Translations under genes and position numbers: made by a program
Notes under the pieces: model-generated
Told to the model about the DNA's origin: nothing
What the model saw: only the letters and a program-made list of their open reading frames with translations
Database searches by the model: none
DNA from: a virus
Virus record (IMG/VR): IMGVR_UViG_3300049811_000819
Span: 1-63,473 of that record
DNA: 63,473 nt
Reading direction: 5' to 3' (one strand)
Shown here: positions 41,181 to 48,772 of the stretch, piece by piece
Position numbering within the stretch: the first letter of the stretch is position 1
Layout: each line of letters begins with the position of its first letter

Positions 41181-41384
41181 TTATTTATTCTCCAGTTTTA
41201 AAGAACTATCTTCTAGATTCCATTCATGTTTCAAAATATTTTTGTACATTGCTTCTCGAACCAAAATCGTTTCGTAAAGCTTAATTAAAAGTTCTTGTGA
41301 TTGCTCGTGATTCAACTGTTGAACCTGCAAACTAAACGAGCATAGGTCAAATTGTTGTTCTAGAGTTAGTTCTGTTTCGTCCAT
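41181..41384 (-). CDS. nblA: NblA, phycobilisome degradation protein
   Basis: 67 residues matching the NblA family: LTLEQQFDLCSFSLQVQQL, NHEQSQELLIKLYETILVREAMYKNILKHEW. NblA is a small adaptor that binds phycobiliproteins and directs them to Clp protease, bleaching the antenna. Phage copies are known from Microcystis and Planktothrix phages. The ATG at 41384 follows AGAGGTAAAG; a GTG one codon earlier is less likely. Its presence fixes the host as a phycobilisome-bearing cyanobacterium. Expressed from the leftward promoter at 41418-41447. Confidence 0.9.
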   Translation of the reverse strand: MDETELTLEQQFDLCSFSLQVQQLNHEQSQELLIKLYETILVREAMYKNILKHEWNLEDSSLKLENK

Positions 41385-41417
41385 CACTTTACCTCTTGAT
41401 TTCTAATTTATACTTAA

Positions 41418-41468
41418 AGCTTAAAGTAAGTCTCTTGAATTGTCAAGCGAATTCTGTTACACTTTATA
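41418..41468. promoter_or_regulatory. Divergent promoter pair around one operator element
   Basis: The element CTTGAATTGTCAAG (41434-41447) supplies a minus-strand TTGACA (-10 candidate TAAGCT, 17 bp) for nblA and, read rightward, TTGTCA (41440-41445) with TTTATA (41463-41468) after 17 bp for the gene at 41489. One bound protein could control both directions. Confidence 0.6.
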
Positions 41469-41488
41469 AAAAGTCCAAGAAAAACAAA

Positions 41489-41929
41489 ATGGTTGATTCA
41501 GTGATAGGAATAGCAGGGCAATTTTTATCAAATCCGACAATAAAGGCGAATGCGTCTCTCGTGTTTAGTATTGCTACGGGTGCGCCTACGATAGTCGCTG
41601 ATGAAGTGGGAAATCCGATTCTTGCAACATCTGTTACAGCCACAGTCACACTTTCTTGTTGGCTTCAACAGAAAAAGCCTCCCTACGCTGATGTGCAAGA
41701 GGGGAGTTACCTTGACTCTGAATATTTTGAGGGAAGGCTAGTAAACCCTAAAAACTATCCTTTCCCAGTCCCGGCTACGGGAGATATTCGGATCACGATT
41801 AACGGGCGATCTGGGCTTATTCGGCAGTTAAATGTTTTCGAGTCCCCAACAAGCCAGCAATTAAATATTTCAGACAAACTAGGACGGAGAATTAAGCTTT
41901 ATGCGAGATTCGATCAGGGAGGGGGTTGA
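41489..41929 (+). CDS. Hypothetical protein with hydrophobic N-terminal half
   Basis: 146 residues from the ATG at 41489. Residues 1-65 are apolar (SLVFSIATGAPTIVADEVG, SVTATVTLSCWL), followed by a beta-rich half (GDIRITINGRSGLIRQL). Reminiscent of a small membrane or surface protein; no family recognised. It abuts the convergent holin-like gene without any gap. Confidence 0.55.
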   Translation: MVDSVIGIAGQFLSNPTIKANASLVFSIATGAPTIVADEVGNPILATSVTATVTLSCWLQQKKPPYADVQEGSYLDSEYFEGRLVNPKNYPFPVPATGDIRITINGRSGLIRQLNVFESPTSQQLNISDKLGRRIKLYARFDQGGG

Positions 41930-42145
41930 TTAGTTTGATTCGTCCCTAGAATCACCTGCCAAAAATAAACCAATAGCGATTAGTTTTCCCTGCCAATTAT
42001 CTGAGGCAATGTAATGAGCAAATAGCGCAATACCCGAAAATTCAGGGTGTTGCGCTGAGTAAGTAATAAAATCACTTAGAACATAAATAGCGGCAATTAA
42101 TGAAGTTTTCCAGTCTTTAAACAATGCTCGATTTAATATTTTCAT
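41930..42145 (-). CDS. Holin-like small membrane protein
   Basis: 71 residues with two apolar segments: KTSLIAAIYVLSDFITYSA and LIAIGLFLAGDS, and a charged end (DSRDESN). The pattern of short N-terminal KDWKTSL, helix, linker, helix is common among small phage holin-type proteins. It has a strong AGGAGGG and overlaps the end of the RusA-like gene. The endolysin is almost 10 kb away, so the lysis role is not supported by clustering. Confidence 0.5.
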   Translation of the reverse strand: MKILNRALFKDWKTSLIAAIYVLSDFITYSAQHPEFSGIALFAHYIASDNWQGKLIAIGLFLAGDSRDESN

Positions 42146-42521
42146 AAACCCTCCTAAAAATTGGCTTGTCGCTGATTGTTAAAATTAGCTTATCTTCGTG
42201 CCATTTTGTAAATGTGTGGTCGTATCCTCGAATAATCTTTAGGTTGTCTTCGATAATAATTCCTGCGTATTTTAGCCCATCGTTAATATACTTTGCCCCA
42301 GCAGAAGTGTTATCAGGGTCACGGGCAAAATTAACGATTTTCCATTCATAGTGTAACCAAACCTCGCCTAAGAACCGTGGGATTTTTTGCTCTTTTACAA
42401 GGCTTGCAATATAAAAATTCCACTTTTTTTTGATGCTCGCACTTTTGAATTTGTTGCTTCGAGCTACTCGAATCTGATCGTTTAGTGTGGGAGGGAGGGG
42501 ACAGGTAAAAGTAGTGATCAT
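42117..42521 (-). CDS. RusA-like Holliday junction resolvase
   Basis: 134 residues from the ATG at 42521; the longer reading start would cross the leader hairpin. FTCPLPPTLNDQIR and the conserved acidic cluster FARDPDNTSAGAKYINDGLKYAGIIIEDN match the RusA pattern (DxDN...K...D.L...g...DD). RusA enzymes resolve branched DNA during phage replication or packaging. The catalytic Asp set appears complete. Preceded by a hairpin-ACTAAA element 7 bp before the ATG. Confidence 0.7.
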   Translation of the reverse strand: MITTFTCPLPPTLNDQIRVARSNKFKSASIKKKWNFYIASLVKEQKIPRFLGEVWLHYEWKIVNFARDPDNTSAGAKYINDGLKYAGIIIEDNLKIIRGYDHTFTKWHEDKLILTISDKPIFRRVYENIKSSIV

Positions 42522-42548
42522 TTTTAGTCCCCCGTTTACGCGGGGGCA
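42522..42548 (-). promoter_or_regulatory. Leader hairpin and ACTAAAA in front of the RusA-like gene
   Basis: Minus strand GCCCCCG-CGTAAA-CGGGGG followed by ACTAAAA and then the ATG. The shortest version of the leader element, with no Shine-Dalgarno between hairpin and start. Confidence 0.65.
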
Positions 42549-42558
42549 TACAATTATT

Positions 42559-43311
42559 TTATTCGCCCAATAACAGTTGTCTTTGCCCTTCCGACAAAAT
42601 CCGAACAGCTTTGTCGATATTTTCTTGGTGTACAAAAGACTGAGTGATCGGGCGCTGGATCAAATCCAATAAATCAGGTGCTATTTTTTGCAATCGACGT
42701 TCTAACTCCGCCCCCGATTTAAATGTAACTCCCGTCATTTTTTTTATATGATCTTTTAATTGTGCAGTAGTCATTCCCTTGCGGCGATCACCACAACGCT
42801 GATCTATTACTTCTAATACGACTTTTTCGGTTTCGACAATTTGATCAGCCATGCCACGCAATGCGAGGACAGTCTCTTTGCCGTGTAAGACTAGCATCGT
42901 ATGGTCTAATTGTCTCAGTTCAAGTTGCTTGGACAATACTTCGTTTTGTAGTTCTAACTCTCGAATGCGATCGCTTTGCTGTGGGATAACTTCTTTGATT
43001 AGTTTTTTGGCTTCTGAAAAAGCTCTAACTAGGTTGCGCTTGCATTGACGCACTTGCTCACTATTCCGAGAAAGTGTCATCGTATAAGTTGCTTGATCTT
43101 CGTTTAAGTAACAATAAATTTCTGTAGAAGTATTACCCTGACTTGTTTTGAACTCTCGCATTTTAAATTCTAGAGTTCCAAATTGTTCAATTTCTGTTAA
43201 ATACTTTTTGATTGTTTGCAAAAAGCCTTTATGGGTAATCCCTAATTCATCAGCGATTAAACGGGAATCAACAACTAAAGACTCGTTAACTGTTAAAATC
43301 TGAATAGACAT
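42559..43311 (-). CDS. Rha-like phage regulatory protein
   Basis: 250 residues. Rha domain: MSIQILTVNESLVVDSRLIA, GITHKGFLQTIKKYL, YCYLNEDQATYTMTLSRNSEQV, CKRNLVRAFSEAKKLI. Coiled coil ~115-145. The C-terminal part (KSGAELERRLQKIAPDLLDL...ENIDKAVRILSEGQRQLLLGE) is related to the end of the paralog at 52270. Rha proteins are antirepressor-like and can block phage or helper growth. Preceded by the conserved leader and AGGAG. Confidence 0.8.
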   Translation of the reverse strand: MSIQILTVNESLVVDSRLIADELGITHKGFLQTIKKYLTEIEQFGTLEFKMREFKTSQGNTSTEIYCYLNEDQATYTMTLSRNSEQVRQCKRNLVRAFSEAKKLIKEVIPQQSDRIRELELQNEVLSKQLELRQLDHTMLVLHGKETVLALRGMADQIVETEKVVLEVIDQRCGDRRKGMTTAQLKDHIKKMTGVTFKSGAELERRLQKIAPDLLDLIQRPITQSFVHQENIDKAVRILSEGQRQLLLGE

Positions 43312-43402
43312 AGTGGCTCCTATTAGCCTAAATGTTTAGTCCCCCGATCGCATCGGGGGCAATAATAATATTATAATCTGAAAGTTTCTGTTAAGATGCT
43401 AA
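43312..43402 (-). promoter_or_regulatory. Leader of the Rha gene: AACAGAAACTTTC, TATAAT, hairpin, ACTAAA
   Basis: Minus strand order: TTAACAGAAACTTTCAGAT, TATAAT, hairpin CCCCCGATGCGATCGGGGG (43341-43359), ACTAAACATTTAGGC, AGGAG, ATG. Nearly identical to the leader at 44126-44210. Confidence 0.75.
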
Positions 43403-44125
43403 CTAAGCGCGCTTAATCGTTAACGTCGTCGTTTCGGGCAATCGATATTCGGGATAAGCTAATCGCCATGCCTGATGATGATAAAGATTTTGGAATTCAA
43501 ATCGGGGAGACGGCACTTTTTTGATCTCTAGCCCTAGTTTATTACTTGCCGCTTTCAGTAGTCGCCAGTTAAACGAGGTTTCCCGTACATCGTTAAACTT
43601 GGCAACACGGATAATCGAACTATACTCAAAAAGCTCATCAACCGCTTCAGAAAGAGCATAATTTTCGGCTTCTAGTAGTTGTTTTTGTTCCTCTAGAAGT
43701 TCCATTTTCTCCAATAAGGCGACCTGCTGTTCTGCTAGTTTTAAGTTTTCACGAGCAAGCTCAATCGCTGTTTTGGGTTTAGCGATCGAGTAGCTTCCCG
43801 TTTGACGAATAGAAGGAAGTATCTCGGAGTGCATCCATCGGTTTAGTTGTTTACCCATCTCAGTTCGCGATCGAGATAACAAGAATGTGATCGCCGCATC
43901 ATTGACGATTAGTACACGCTGAACTCCTCCGTTAGTTTCAAGGGAGTAGTCGGCGACTACATCCTTTCCTAAATCCTCTTGTAGTACCGCTTTTGCGTCA
44001 GCCGGGCGCGTTTTGCTTCCCATAGCTTTAAGGACATCGGCTAGTACAAACCACGGATCACCGTCGATCACTACTACCCGGATCGCGTTTCCACTAAAAT
44101 CGAATGGTACAATATTGTTAGACAT
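43403..44125 (-). CDS. BRO-N family antirepressor-like protein
   Basis: 240 residues. BRO-N domain: IRVVVIDGDPWFVLADVLKAMG, VNDAAITFLLSRSRTEM, LNRWMHSEILPSIRQTGSY. A leucine-rich coiled coil (~130-160, QQVALLEKMELLEEQKQLLE) follows, then a distinct C-terminal domain (VRETSFNWRLLKAASNKLGLEIKK...YHHQAWRLAYPEYRLP) that looks like the KilA-C/ANT-type end of phage antirepressors. Preceded by the shared leader. Confidence 0.8.
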   Translation of the reverse strand: MSNNIVPFDFSGNAIRVVVIDGDPWFVLADVLKAMGSKTRPADAKAVLQEDLGKDVVADYSLETNGGVQRVLIVNDAAITFLLSRSRTEMGKQLNRWMHSEILPSIRQTGSYSIAKPKTAIELARENLKLAEQQVALLEKMELLEEQKQLLEAENYALSEAVDELFEYSSIIRVAKFNDVRETSFNWRLLKAASNKLGLEIKKVPSPRFEFQNLYHHQAWRLAYPEYRLPETTTLTIKRA

Positions 44126-44210
44126 AGTGGCTCCTATTAGCCTAAATGTTTAGTCCCCCGATGCGATCGGGGGCAATAATAATATTACAATCTGAAAGTT
44201 TCTGTTAAGA
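44126..44210 (-). promoter_or_regulatory. Leader of the BRO gene (same type)
   Basis: Minus strand: TTAACAGAAACTTTCAGATTG, TAATATTATTATT, hairpin CCCCCGATCGCATCGGGGG (44155-44173), ACTAAACATTTAGGC, AATAGGAGCCACT, ATG. Lies just downstream of the head operon end. Confidence 0.75.
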
Positions 44211-44242
44211 TGCAACTTGTTTCCCGTGCTGACCAAAAACTT

Positions 44243-44911
44243 TTAGACTGTGATAGGTTTATACTTCCGAAAAGCCAGTAATAAATCATCGGGAACCATT
44301 CCTAACTGTCCCGATCCGTAACTAATTTTTAACTCTTCAAACGGCAATTCTACGCTTGTAACACCCTTAAAGCTTCCCGTATTACATACCCAGTCGAGAA
44401 CTCGTCCAAAAGCGGCTTTTAGTTGTCTTACTTGCCTAGTATCTTCCGAGAAGTCGATCCCCGCAGAATACTCCACATCAGCCTCGGAAAACTCAGGGAA
44501 TGGCTCACGGCTGTTCCATGATTGATTGTATCCCCATGATCGCCCGTAAACAGTTGATAGATTAATCTGTCCATCTACATCGATCATGTACTCATCAGGA
44601 GTCAGTACCTTCCAATTATCTGGGGCGATTGCCCGGTTAAATCCGTCTGTTACGTTTCCGAGGCGAACCTTGATAATTGGTTCGGGGTCTTCTGCGATCG
44701 GTGTGCTTGGCGAGACATAGGTAAGTCTAAAGTTTTGGAATTTTAGATTGACCCGTAGCTTTTCTCGGTACTGGACAATCCCTAGTGGGCGATCAGCCCC
44801 CCGATCCCCCTCGACAATAGTTTCGACAAAAGAAATTGCGCCTTCTAGTGCGTCATCCACTAGGGTAACGCTAGGCGCAAATAGTGACAGGTCATCGGGA
44901 GTGAAAATCAT
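44243..44911 (-). CDS. Head-tail connector-like protein
   Basis: 222 residues from the ATG at 44911, which overlaps the preceding stop (ATGA). FTPDDLSLFAPSVTLVDDALEGAISFVETIVEG is the start pattern of connector (gp6/gp15-type) proteins: an early helix pair covering 'A..fve'. Followed by beta-rich text. Last gene of the head operon after the capsid gene, the usual connector position. Confidence 0.55.
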   Translation of the reverse strand: MIFTPDDLSLFAPSVTLVDDALEGAISFVETIVEGDRGADRPLGIVQYREKLRVNLKFQNFRLTYVSPSTPIAEDPEPIIKVRLGNVTDGFNRAIAPDNWKVLTPDEYMIDVDGQINLSTVYGRSWGYNQSWNSREPFPEFSEADVEYSAGIDFSEDTRQVRQLKAAFGRVLDWVCNTGSFKGVTSVELPFEELKISYGSGQLGMVPDDLLLAFRKYKPITV

Positions 44912-45132
44912 ACAATTTTGAGCATCGGACAATATTTCTGGTTTTCTTTTGTCCGTTGCGGGCAAAACGAAGCTCTTTCTTCGTCGTCATACTGTAATCG
45001 TCCGCCGCAGTCACTACAAAGCTTTATACCTTGACTTCTCAGGTTGACAAGCTGATATTCGCTTTCGGCAGGCGGAAAGTCAGGCGAGGGGATTTCGCCC
45101 GCTATTTCGGTTTTTGTTCTTGTTTCAGCCAT
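44908..45132 (-). CDS. Small zinc-ribbon-like protein
   Basis: 74 residues. IKLCSDCGGRL and ASFCPQRTKENQKYCPML supply four cysteines in CxxC...C...C spacing, likely one zinc. N-terminus is acidic/Pro-rich. It lies between the capsid and connector genes, 6 bp after the capsid stop. A decoration or assembly role is guesswork. Confidence 0.6.
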   Translation of the reverse strand: MAETRTKTEIAGEIPSPDFPPAESEYQLVNLRSQGIKLCSDCGGRLQYDDEERASFCPQRTKENQKYCPMLKIV

Positions 45133-45138
45133 AGTTTA

Positions 45139-47052
45139 TTAGGTTAATCCAGAAAGTGCATTGTCAGTAGTGCGGAACTTGGCTACCCGTAACTGTTGAC
45201 TGGCGTTACTTGAACCAGTGGGGTCAACGTCAAGGGTATCAACTCCTTCCCACGAAAGCCATGTCAAGCGGGACTCGCGGTCAAAGTTGGTTACAGAATC
45301 GGTGCGAACCTCGACAGGCATTGCAATTCCACGTCCTACTGCTCCATGTCCAAAGAAATAGGAGTCCCGGAATAGTGCAGTAGTAGAGGGAGTGCGGACG
45401 GTAACATTGCTTACTCCGTCCGCCCCAGCGTTGCCTACCCCAAAAGCATTCGATTCAAAACAGTGAACGCCCTCGACAACACCCATGTAGCCGTTAACTC
45501 GCGGTTCGGACTCATCAGGAACGTAAGCCGGAAGCATGGCATTGAGGAAATCAAGAAGGTTGGCTGGTGTCGGGGCTTCCCAGTCGTCGTCTAAGTCTTC
45601 TCGCAATTGTTTCCAAGCAGTAGGATTTAGGACTGCCATAAAGTTTCCGTCTGGCAGGGGTTCCCACGGGCTAGTAGATGAGTGAGCGCGGTGACGCATC
45701 TCCCGGAGAAATTGTTGACTCATCCGTCCATCGCCGTTTTGTAGAGCAGTCGGAGTAGTAGTGATTGTGTTGCCCCGGTTATACCAGATTACCGAGGTCA
45801 CATCGTAGCGAGACCGGATTAAACGATCCTCGAATTGAGCGTAGTCATAGCCAAATTTTTGATTGAGTTCTGCCGCTAGTTCGTAAGCAGAAAAATACTC
45901 AACGAAACTCACAATCCGGATTGGATTAATTTGCGTAGAAGCACTTTCTTTACCACGTCCATACTCACGAATTTCCACATCGACTTTAGACGTGGACATG
46001 GAATCGCTACGGGTCGTGATCGAACTGTAGGTACTGCCCGCCGATAATTCGTAGTCAGCAAGAGCAGGAGAAACAGAAAGATAATTGAATCTTCCAATTT
46101 GAATTGTGTTTCCCCGCGATTTTGCAAAATCGTATCGCACTAAGGGCATCATGTGAAATACAAAGCCAGGGCGATGGGTGACACGCATAATCGCCGAGAG
46201 CGTAGGTAAAAAGCCACCGGGAAGATCAGAGATGATCGTGTTAGTCACGCTTTCACCAGGATCGATCATCTGAATATCAGTTCCCCGAAAAAGACCCGCT
46301 TTTTTACCCCACGAATCGAGATCGCTTAAAACGTGCCGATAGTTTGCCTTGACATAGCGATCAAGCTCGGTTTTGTCAAAGTCTAGAACACGCTCTTTAG
46401 CTCCTGTAAATTTTATAGCTTTTGGGAGCGAGTCGATATGATGCTGAATTTCCCGAAAAGTACCGGGTAACTTATCGTTGTACCCGATTGAGATATTCGT
46501 GTTAAAGTTTACTGTTTTGAATTTCGGGGCATTGTTTTGTACTTTCACTTCGTCTGTTTCTGCCTTTTTTGCAGGCTGACTAGAGCCGTGGAGTTTTCCT
46601 AGTTCTTGAAAGTTATTAATGAGTCGTTCCGACTCGGACGTTTTAGCTTCGAGTGCAGCGATTTTTTCGTTTGCTTGCTTGATAGCGACCGATGCGCTAT
46701 CAAGAGAGGATTTAATTTCGTTTTTTTCGGCTTCTGCCTGTTGCTTTTGCGCTTCTAACGCAGATTGTTTCTCGGCTTCAGCCACTACCTTAACTTCTGC
46801 AATTGCAGAAGTTACAGCATTTGTGATCATTAACTCGATTGCTTTTAGATCGACCGCAGGAGCGGTGAGAGCTTCAAGGGTTTCGGCTTCAAAATTTTTG
46901 ATAGGAGTAGCTGGCATAGCGTTTTTAATTACGCCGCGTTCCACAGCCTTAGATTTCATCTCAAATAATTCTTTCTCGTCAACAGGTTCCCCATCGGAAT
47001 CTTTCACGACTACGGGGGTAACTCGTTTGATTTCTTGTAATGTTTTAGGCAT
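45139..47052 (-). CDS. Major capsid protein with N-terminal coiled-coil scaffold-like region
   Basis: 637 residues from the ATG at 47052. Residues ~60-150 form a long alanine/glutamate coiled coil (AEAEKQSALEAQKQQAEAEK), like the delta/scaffold part of capsid precursors that lack a separate scaffold gene. The rest is a capsid body (PGGFLPTLSAIMRVTHRPGF, DVEIREYGRGKESAST, GNFMAVLNPTAWKQLR, RDSYFFGHGAVGRGIAMPVE) resembling N4-gp56-type or HK97-fold proteins. The protease-like gene just upstream could remove the N-terminal region. Confidence 0.8.
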   Translation of the reverse strand: MPKTLQEIKRVTPVVVKDSDGEPVDEKELFEMKSKAVERGVIKNAMPATPIKNFEAETLEALTAPAVDLKAIELMITNAVTSAIAEVKVVAEAEKQSALEAQKQQAEAEKNEIKSSLDSASVAIKQANEKIAALEAKTSESERLINNFQELGKLHGSSQPAKKAETDEVKVQNNAPKFKTVNFNTNISIGYNDKLPGTFREIQHHIDSLPKAIKFTGAKERVLDFDKTELDRYVKANYRHVLSDLDSWGKKAGLFRGTDIQMIDPGESVTNTIISDLPGGFLPTLSAIMRVTHRPGFVFHMMPLVRYDFAKSRGNTIQIGRFNYLSVSPALADYELSAGSTYSSITTRSDSMSTSKVDVEIREYGRGKESASTQINPIRIVSFVEYFSAYELAAELNQKFGYDYAQFEDRLIRSRYDVTSVIWYNRGNTITTTPTALQNGDGRMSQQFLREMRHRAHSSTSPWEPLPDGNFMAVLNPTAWKQLREDLDDDWEAPTPANLLDFLNAMLPAYVPDESEPRVNGYMGVVEGVHCFESNAFGVGNAGADGVSNVTVRTPSTTALFRDSYFFGHGAVGRGIAMPVEVRTDSVTNFDRESRLTWLSWEGVDTLDVDPTGSSNASQQLRVAKFRTTDNALSGLT

Positions 47053-47098
47053 GGTGTTTTTCACGATCGCTAAGAAAATTATACTTGAAGTTTTGCTA

Positions 47099-47812
47099 TC
47101 ACGCCATAACAAAAGCGTTCAGGTTTTTATCAAGAATTCTAGCCTGTCGGCAATTTCCCGCAAATACAAAAGAGCATTCTAGGGAGTCACATATTCCGAC
47201 GCGACGGTAGTAAGGCGTTAACAGTTCTTGCTCTACCCATACTGCCATGAACGGGGGGTAATGCTCACAGTGCTTGTCTTCGTAAGGAGTGTTGCAGATC
47301 GGACAGTAGGATTTTCCGTAAAAGTTTCCGCCAATTGAAACATTCGCCCGCCGACCATAGAGAATATCCGAGGCTCCGGGGTGGGACTGTTCAATAAAAG
47401 CAAATACTAAAACCTGATGATAACCGTCTTGCTCAATAATTGCTCTGTCTTCGCTTGGGTTCGGGGACTTAGAAAGTATCTTTCGCATCCCTTCCTCGCT
47501 TACTCGTGGTAACGAATAAAGCAAAGCATCGTAAATCATCCCGAAAGTTTTTTCTGCCCGTTCCCATTCGTGATCCAACATCAAAGGACAGCCAGGATAG
47601 CTCGCTACCATAGTTGTTAAGGCGCTTTCATCCCACGCCATCAGTGAGCCGTGAATCAGGTTGTTGCTGGCCATCATTGGGAATCGCAAAAGTTCGGACG
47701 CTTCCCACGGGTCAGACCCCATCGGGGAGTAAGCATTAATTGCTAATAGTTCCTCGGCTGTCGGTTCGCGCGTTTCTAGTAATTTTTCAAAATCTGAGCG
47801 AGTTAGTAGCAT
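47099..47812 (-). CDS. Putative prohead protease
   Basis: 237 residues. SLMAWDESALTTMVASYPGCPLMLDHEW contains a conserved His in the position seen in phage capsid-maturation proteases, and VLVFAFIEQSHPGASDILYG and RANVSIGGNFYGKSYCPICN follow a pattern known from phage proteases with a Cys/His cluster (CPICNTPYEDKHCEHYPP). VGICDSLECSFVF fits the usual late 'eCSfV' element. Serine and His for catalysis are plausible, but I cannot fix the triad. It is located right before the capsid gene. Confidence 0.55.
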   Translation of the reverse strand: MLLTRSDFEKLLETREPTAEELLAINAYSPMGSDPWEASELLRFPMMASNNLIHGSLMAWDESALTTMVASYPGCPLMLDHEWERAEKTFGMIYDALLYSLPRVSEEGMRKILSKSPNPSEDRAIIEQDGYHQVLVFAFIEQSHPGASDILYGRRANVSIGGNFYGKSYCPICNTPYEDKHCEHYPPFMAVWVEQELLTPYYRRVGICDSLECSFVFAGNCRQARILDKNLNAFVMA

Positions 47813-47954
47813 GGCTATAAAAAATCCTAATAATAATTCTACTTGTAAAACAGAAGTTTATGGTAAGATGAGCGCAATAAATACAAAATATAAATCAAAA
47901 ATTTACTTCAGGGAGTACGAGTTACGGGGCAGGAAGCAGCCTCGTTTTTTTTGT
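47813..47954. other. Gap in the head operon with rightward promoter-like text
   Basis: A 142-bp gap. Rightward AAACAGAAGTTTATGGTAAGAT resembles the AACAGAAACTTTC-box/-10 arrangement of the antirepressor leaders. A 30-codon rightward frame starts at 47868 and ends at 47960, and ACGAG...CTCGT followed by T8 lies at 47918-47949. This may encode a short antisense RNA or peptide; not strong enough to call a gene. Confidence 0.35.
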
Positions 47955-48593
47955 CTATAGCCAGCCTGAGCCAGCAAGGAGGTTTGTCGTCGGGCGCGTG
48001 CGAGAATTGGAAAAAACAAAATAACATCCGCAATTATCTCGGCAGGAACAGCGATCGGTGGGACGGGGGAGGGTTCCAATTGTCTGCCATCCCGCCGCTT
48101 CGTACACTATGCACTCACGGCAGGATTCGGTTTTTGTCCTGATTCGGCGTTCCCATCGGTTTACTAAAGCGTTTCCCCGGCGATTTCCCTCCTCGAAAGC
48201 TTCACGAGCTTTAGTGATGTAACGTTTTGAGCGGTTTAGAATTTGTTTTTCTGTTTGAGTTCCAAGTATAATGTCCCGGCTAAACTTTCGGAGTCTAGCG
48301 TACTGTGAGCGAAGCATTGCCCCGATCCTTCCGTAGTCGGATTGGGTCATATCTGGCTTCCCGACTCGATACAGTTGGATCGTCAACATCTTAATTTCCT
48401 CGCTCATGCGAGACTCCCATTCTCGAACGGTGATTCGTTCAGAAAGCATATCCCGTGTAAGTCGATCAGTCCGATTAATCCTTTCGTTGATCGCCGTAGC
48501 GACAAGCTCACGAACACGGGCGGCCGAAATAAATTTCTTGGTTCGGTTGTCGTGATAGCGTCGAGTTAGGGGATTAAATGAAAAATCAAACAT
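47955..48593 (-). CDS. MuF-like minor head protein
   Basis: 212 residues from the ATG at 48593. A helical N-terminal two-thirds is followed by the MuF-type ending: WERRIRTKTESCRECIVYE, GTLPRPTDRCSCRDNCGCYFVF, with the C..C ... C.C...C.C cysteines. The protein usually sits inside the head near the portal. It lies between the EAL/small gene and the protease-like gene. Confidence 0.75.
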   Translation of the reverse strand: MFDFSFNPLTRRYHDNRTKKFISAARVRELVATAINERINRTDRLTRDMLSERITVREWESRMSEEIKMLTIQLYRVGKPDMTQSDYGRIGAMLRSQYARLRKFSRDIILGTQTEKQILNRSKRYITKAREAFEEGNRRGNALVNRWERRIRTKTESCRECIVYEAAGWQTIGTLPRPTDRCSCRDNCGCYFVFSNSRTRPTTNLLAGSGWL

Positions 48594-48595
48594 AG

Positions 48596-48769
48596 TCAAA
48601 GCTGTTCATCGATCTCTGGTTCAAGAAAGTTTTCAAAATCAGGATCGGGAGGTTTTTTCTTCCAGTCTGAGATTGCTAAATTTATGTCTTCAGAATTTAC
48701 GTTTGCCTTTGATAATAAGCGTGTTACTGGATCAAGAGTTTTTTCTTTTGGGTTAAATTTGCTTCGCAT
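48596..48769 (-). CDS. Small hypothetical protein upstream of MuF
   Basis: 57 residues (MRSKFNPKEKTLDPVTRLLS ... ending EPEIDEQL). Its stop is 2 bp upstream of the MuF ATG and its start is 3 bp downstream of the EAL gene stop, so it fills the gap exactly and looks like a real cistron. Basic N-terminus, acidic C-terminus; no family recognised. Confidence 0.7.
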   Translation of the reverse strand: MRSKFNPKEKTLDPVTRLLSKANVNSEDINLAISDWKKKPPDPDFENFLEPEIDEQL

Positions 48770-48772
48770 GAT

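Noticed and set aside
46619-47182. Rightward 187-codon open frame opposite the capsid gene
   Set aside because: Antisense to the Ala/Glu-rich coiled coil; Ser/Ala/Phe-rich composition is what the complement of that coding sequence gives.
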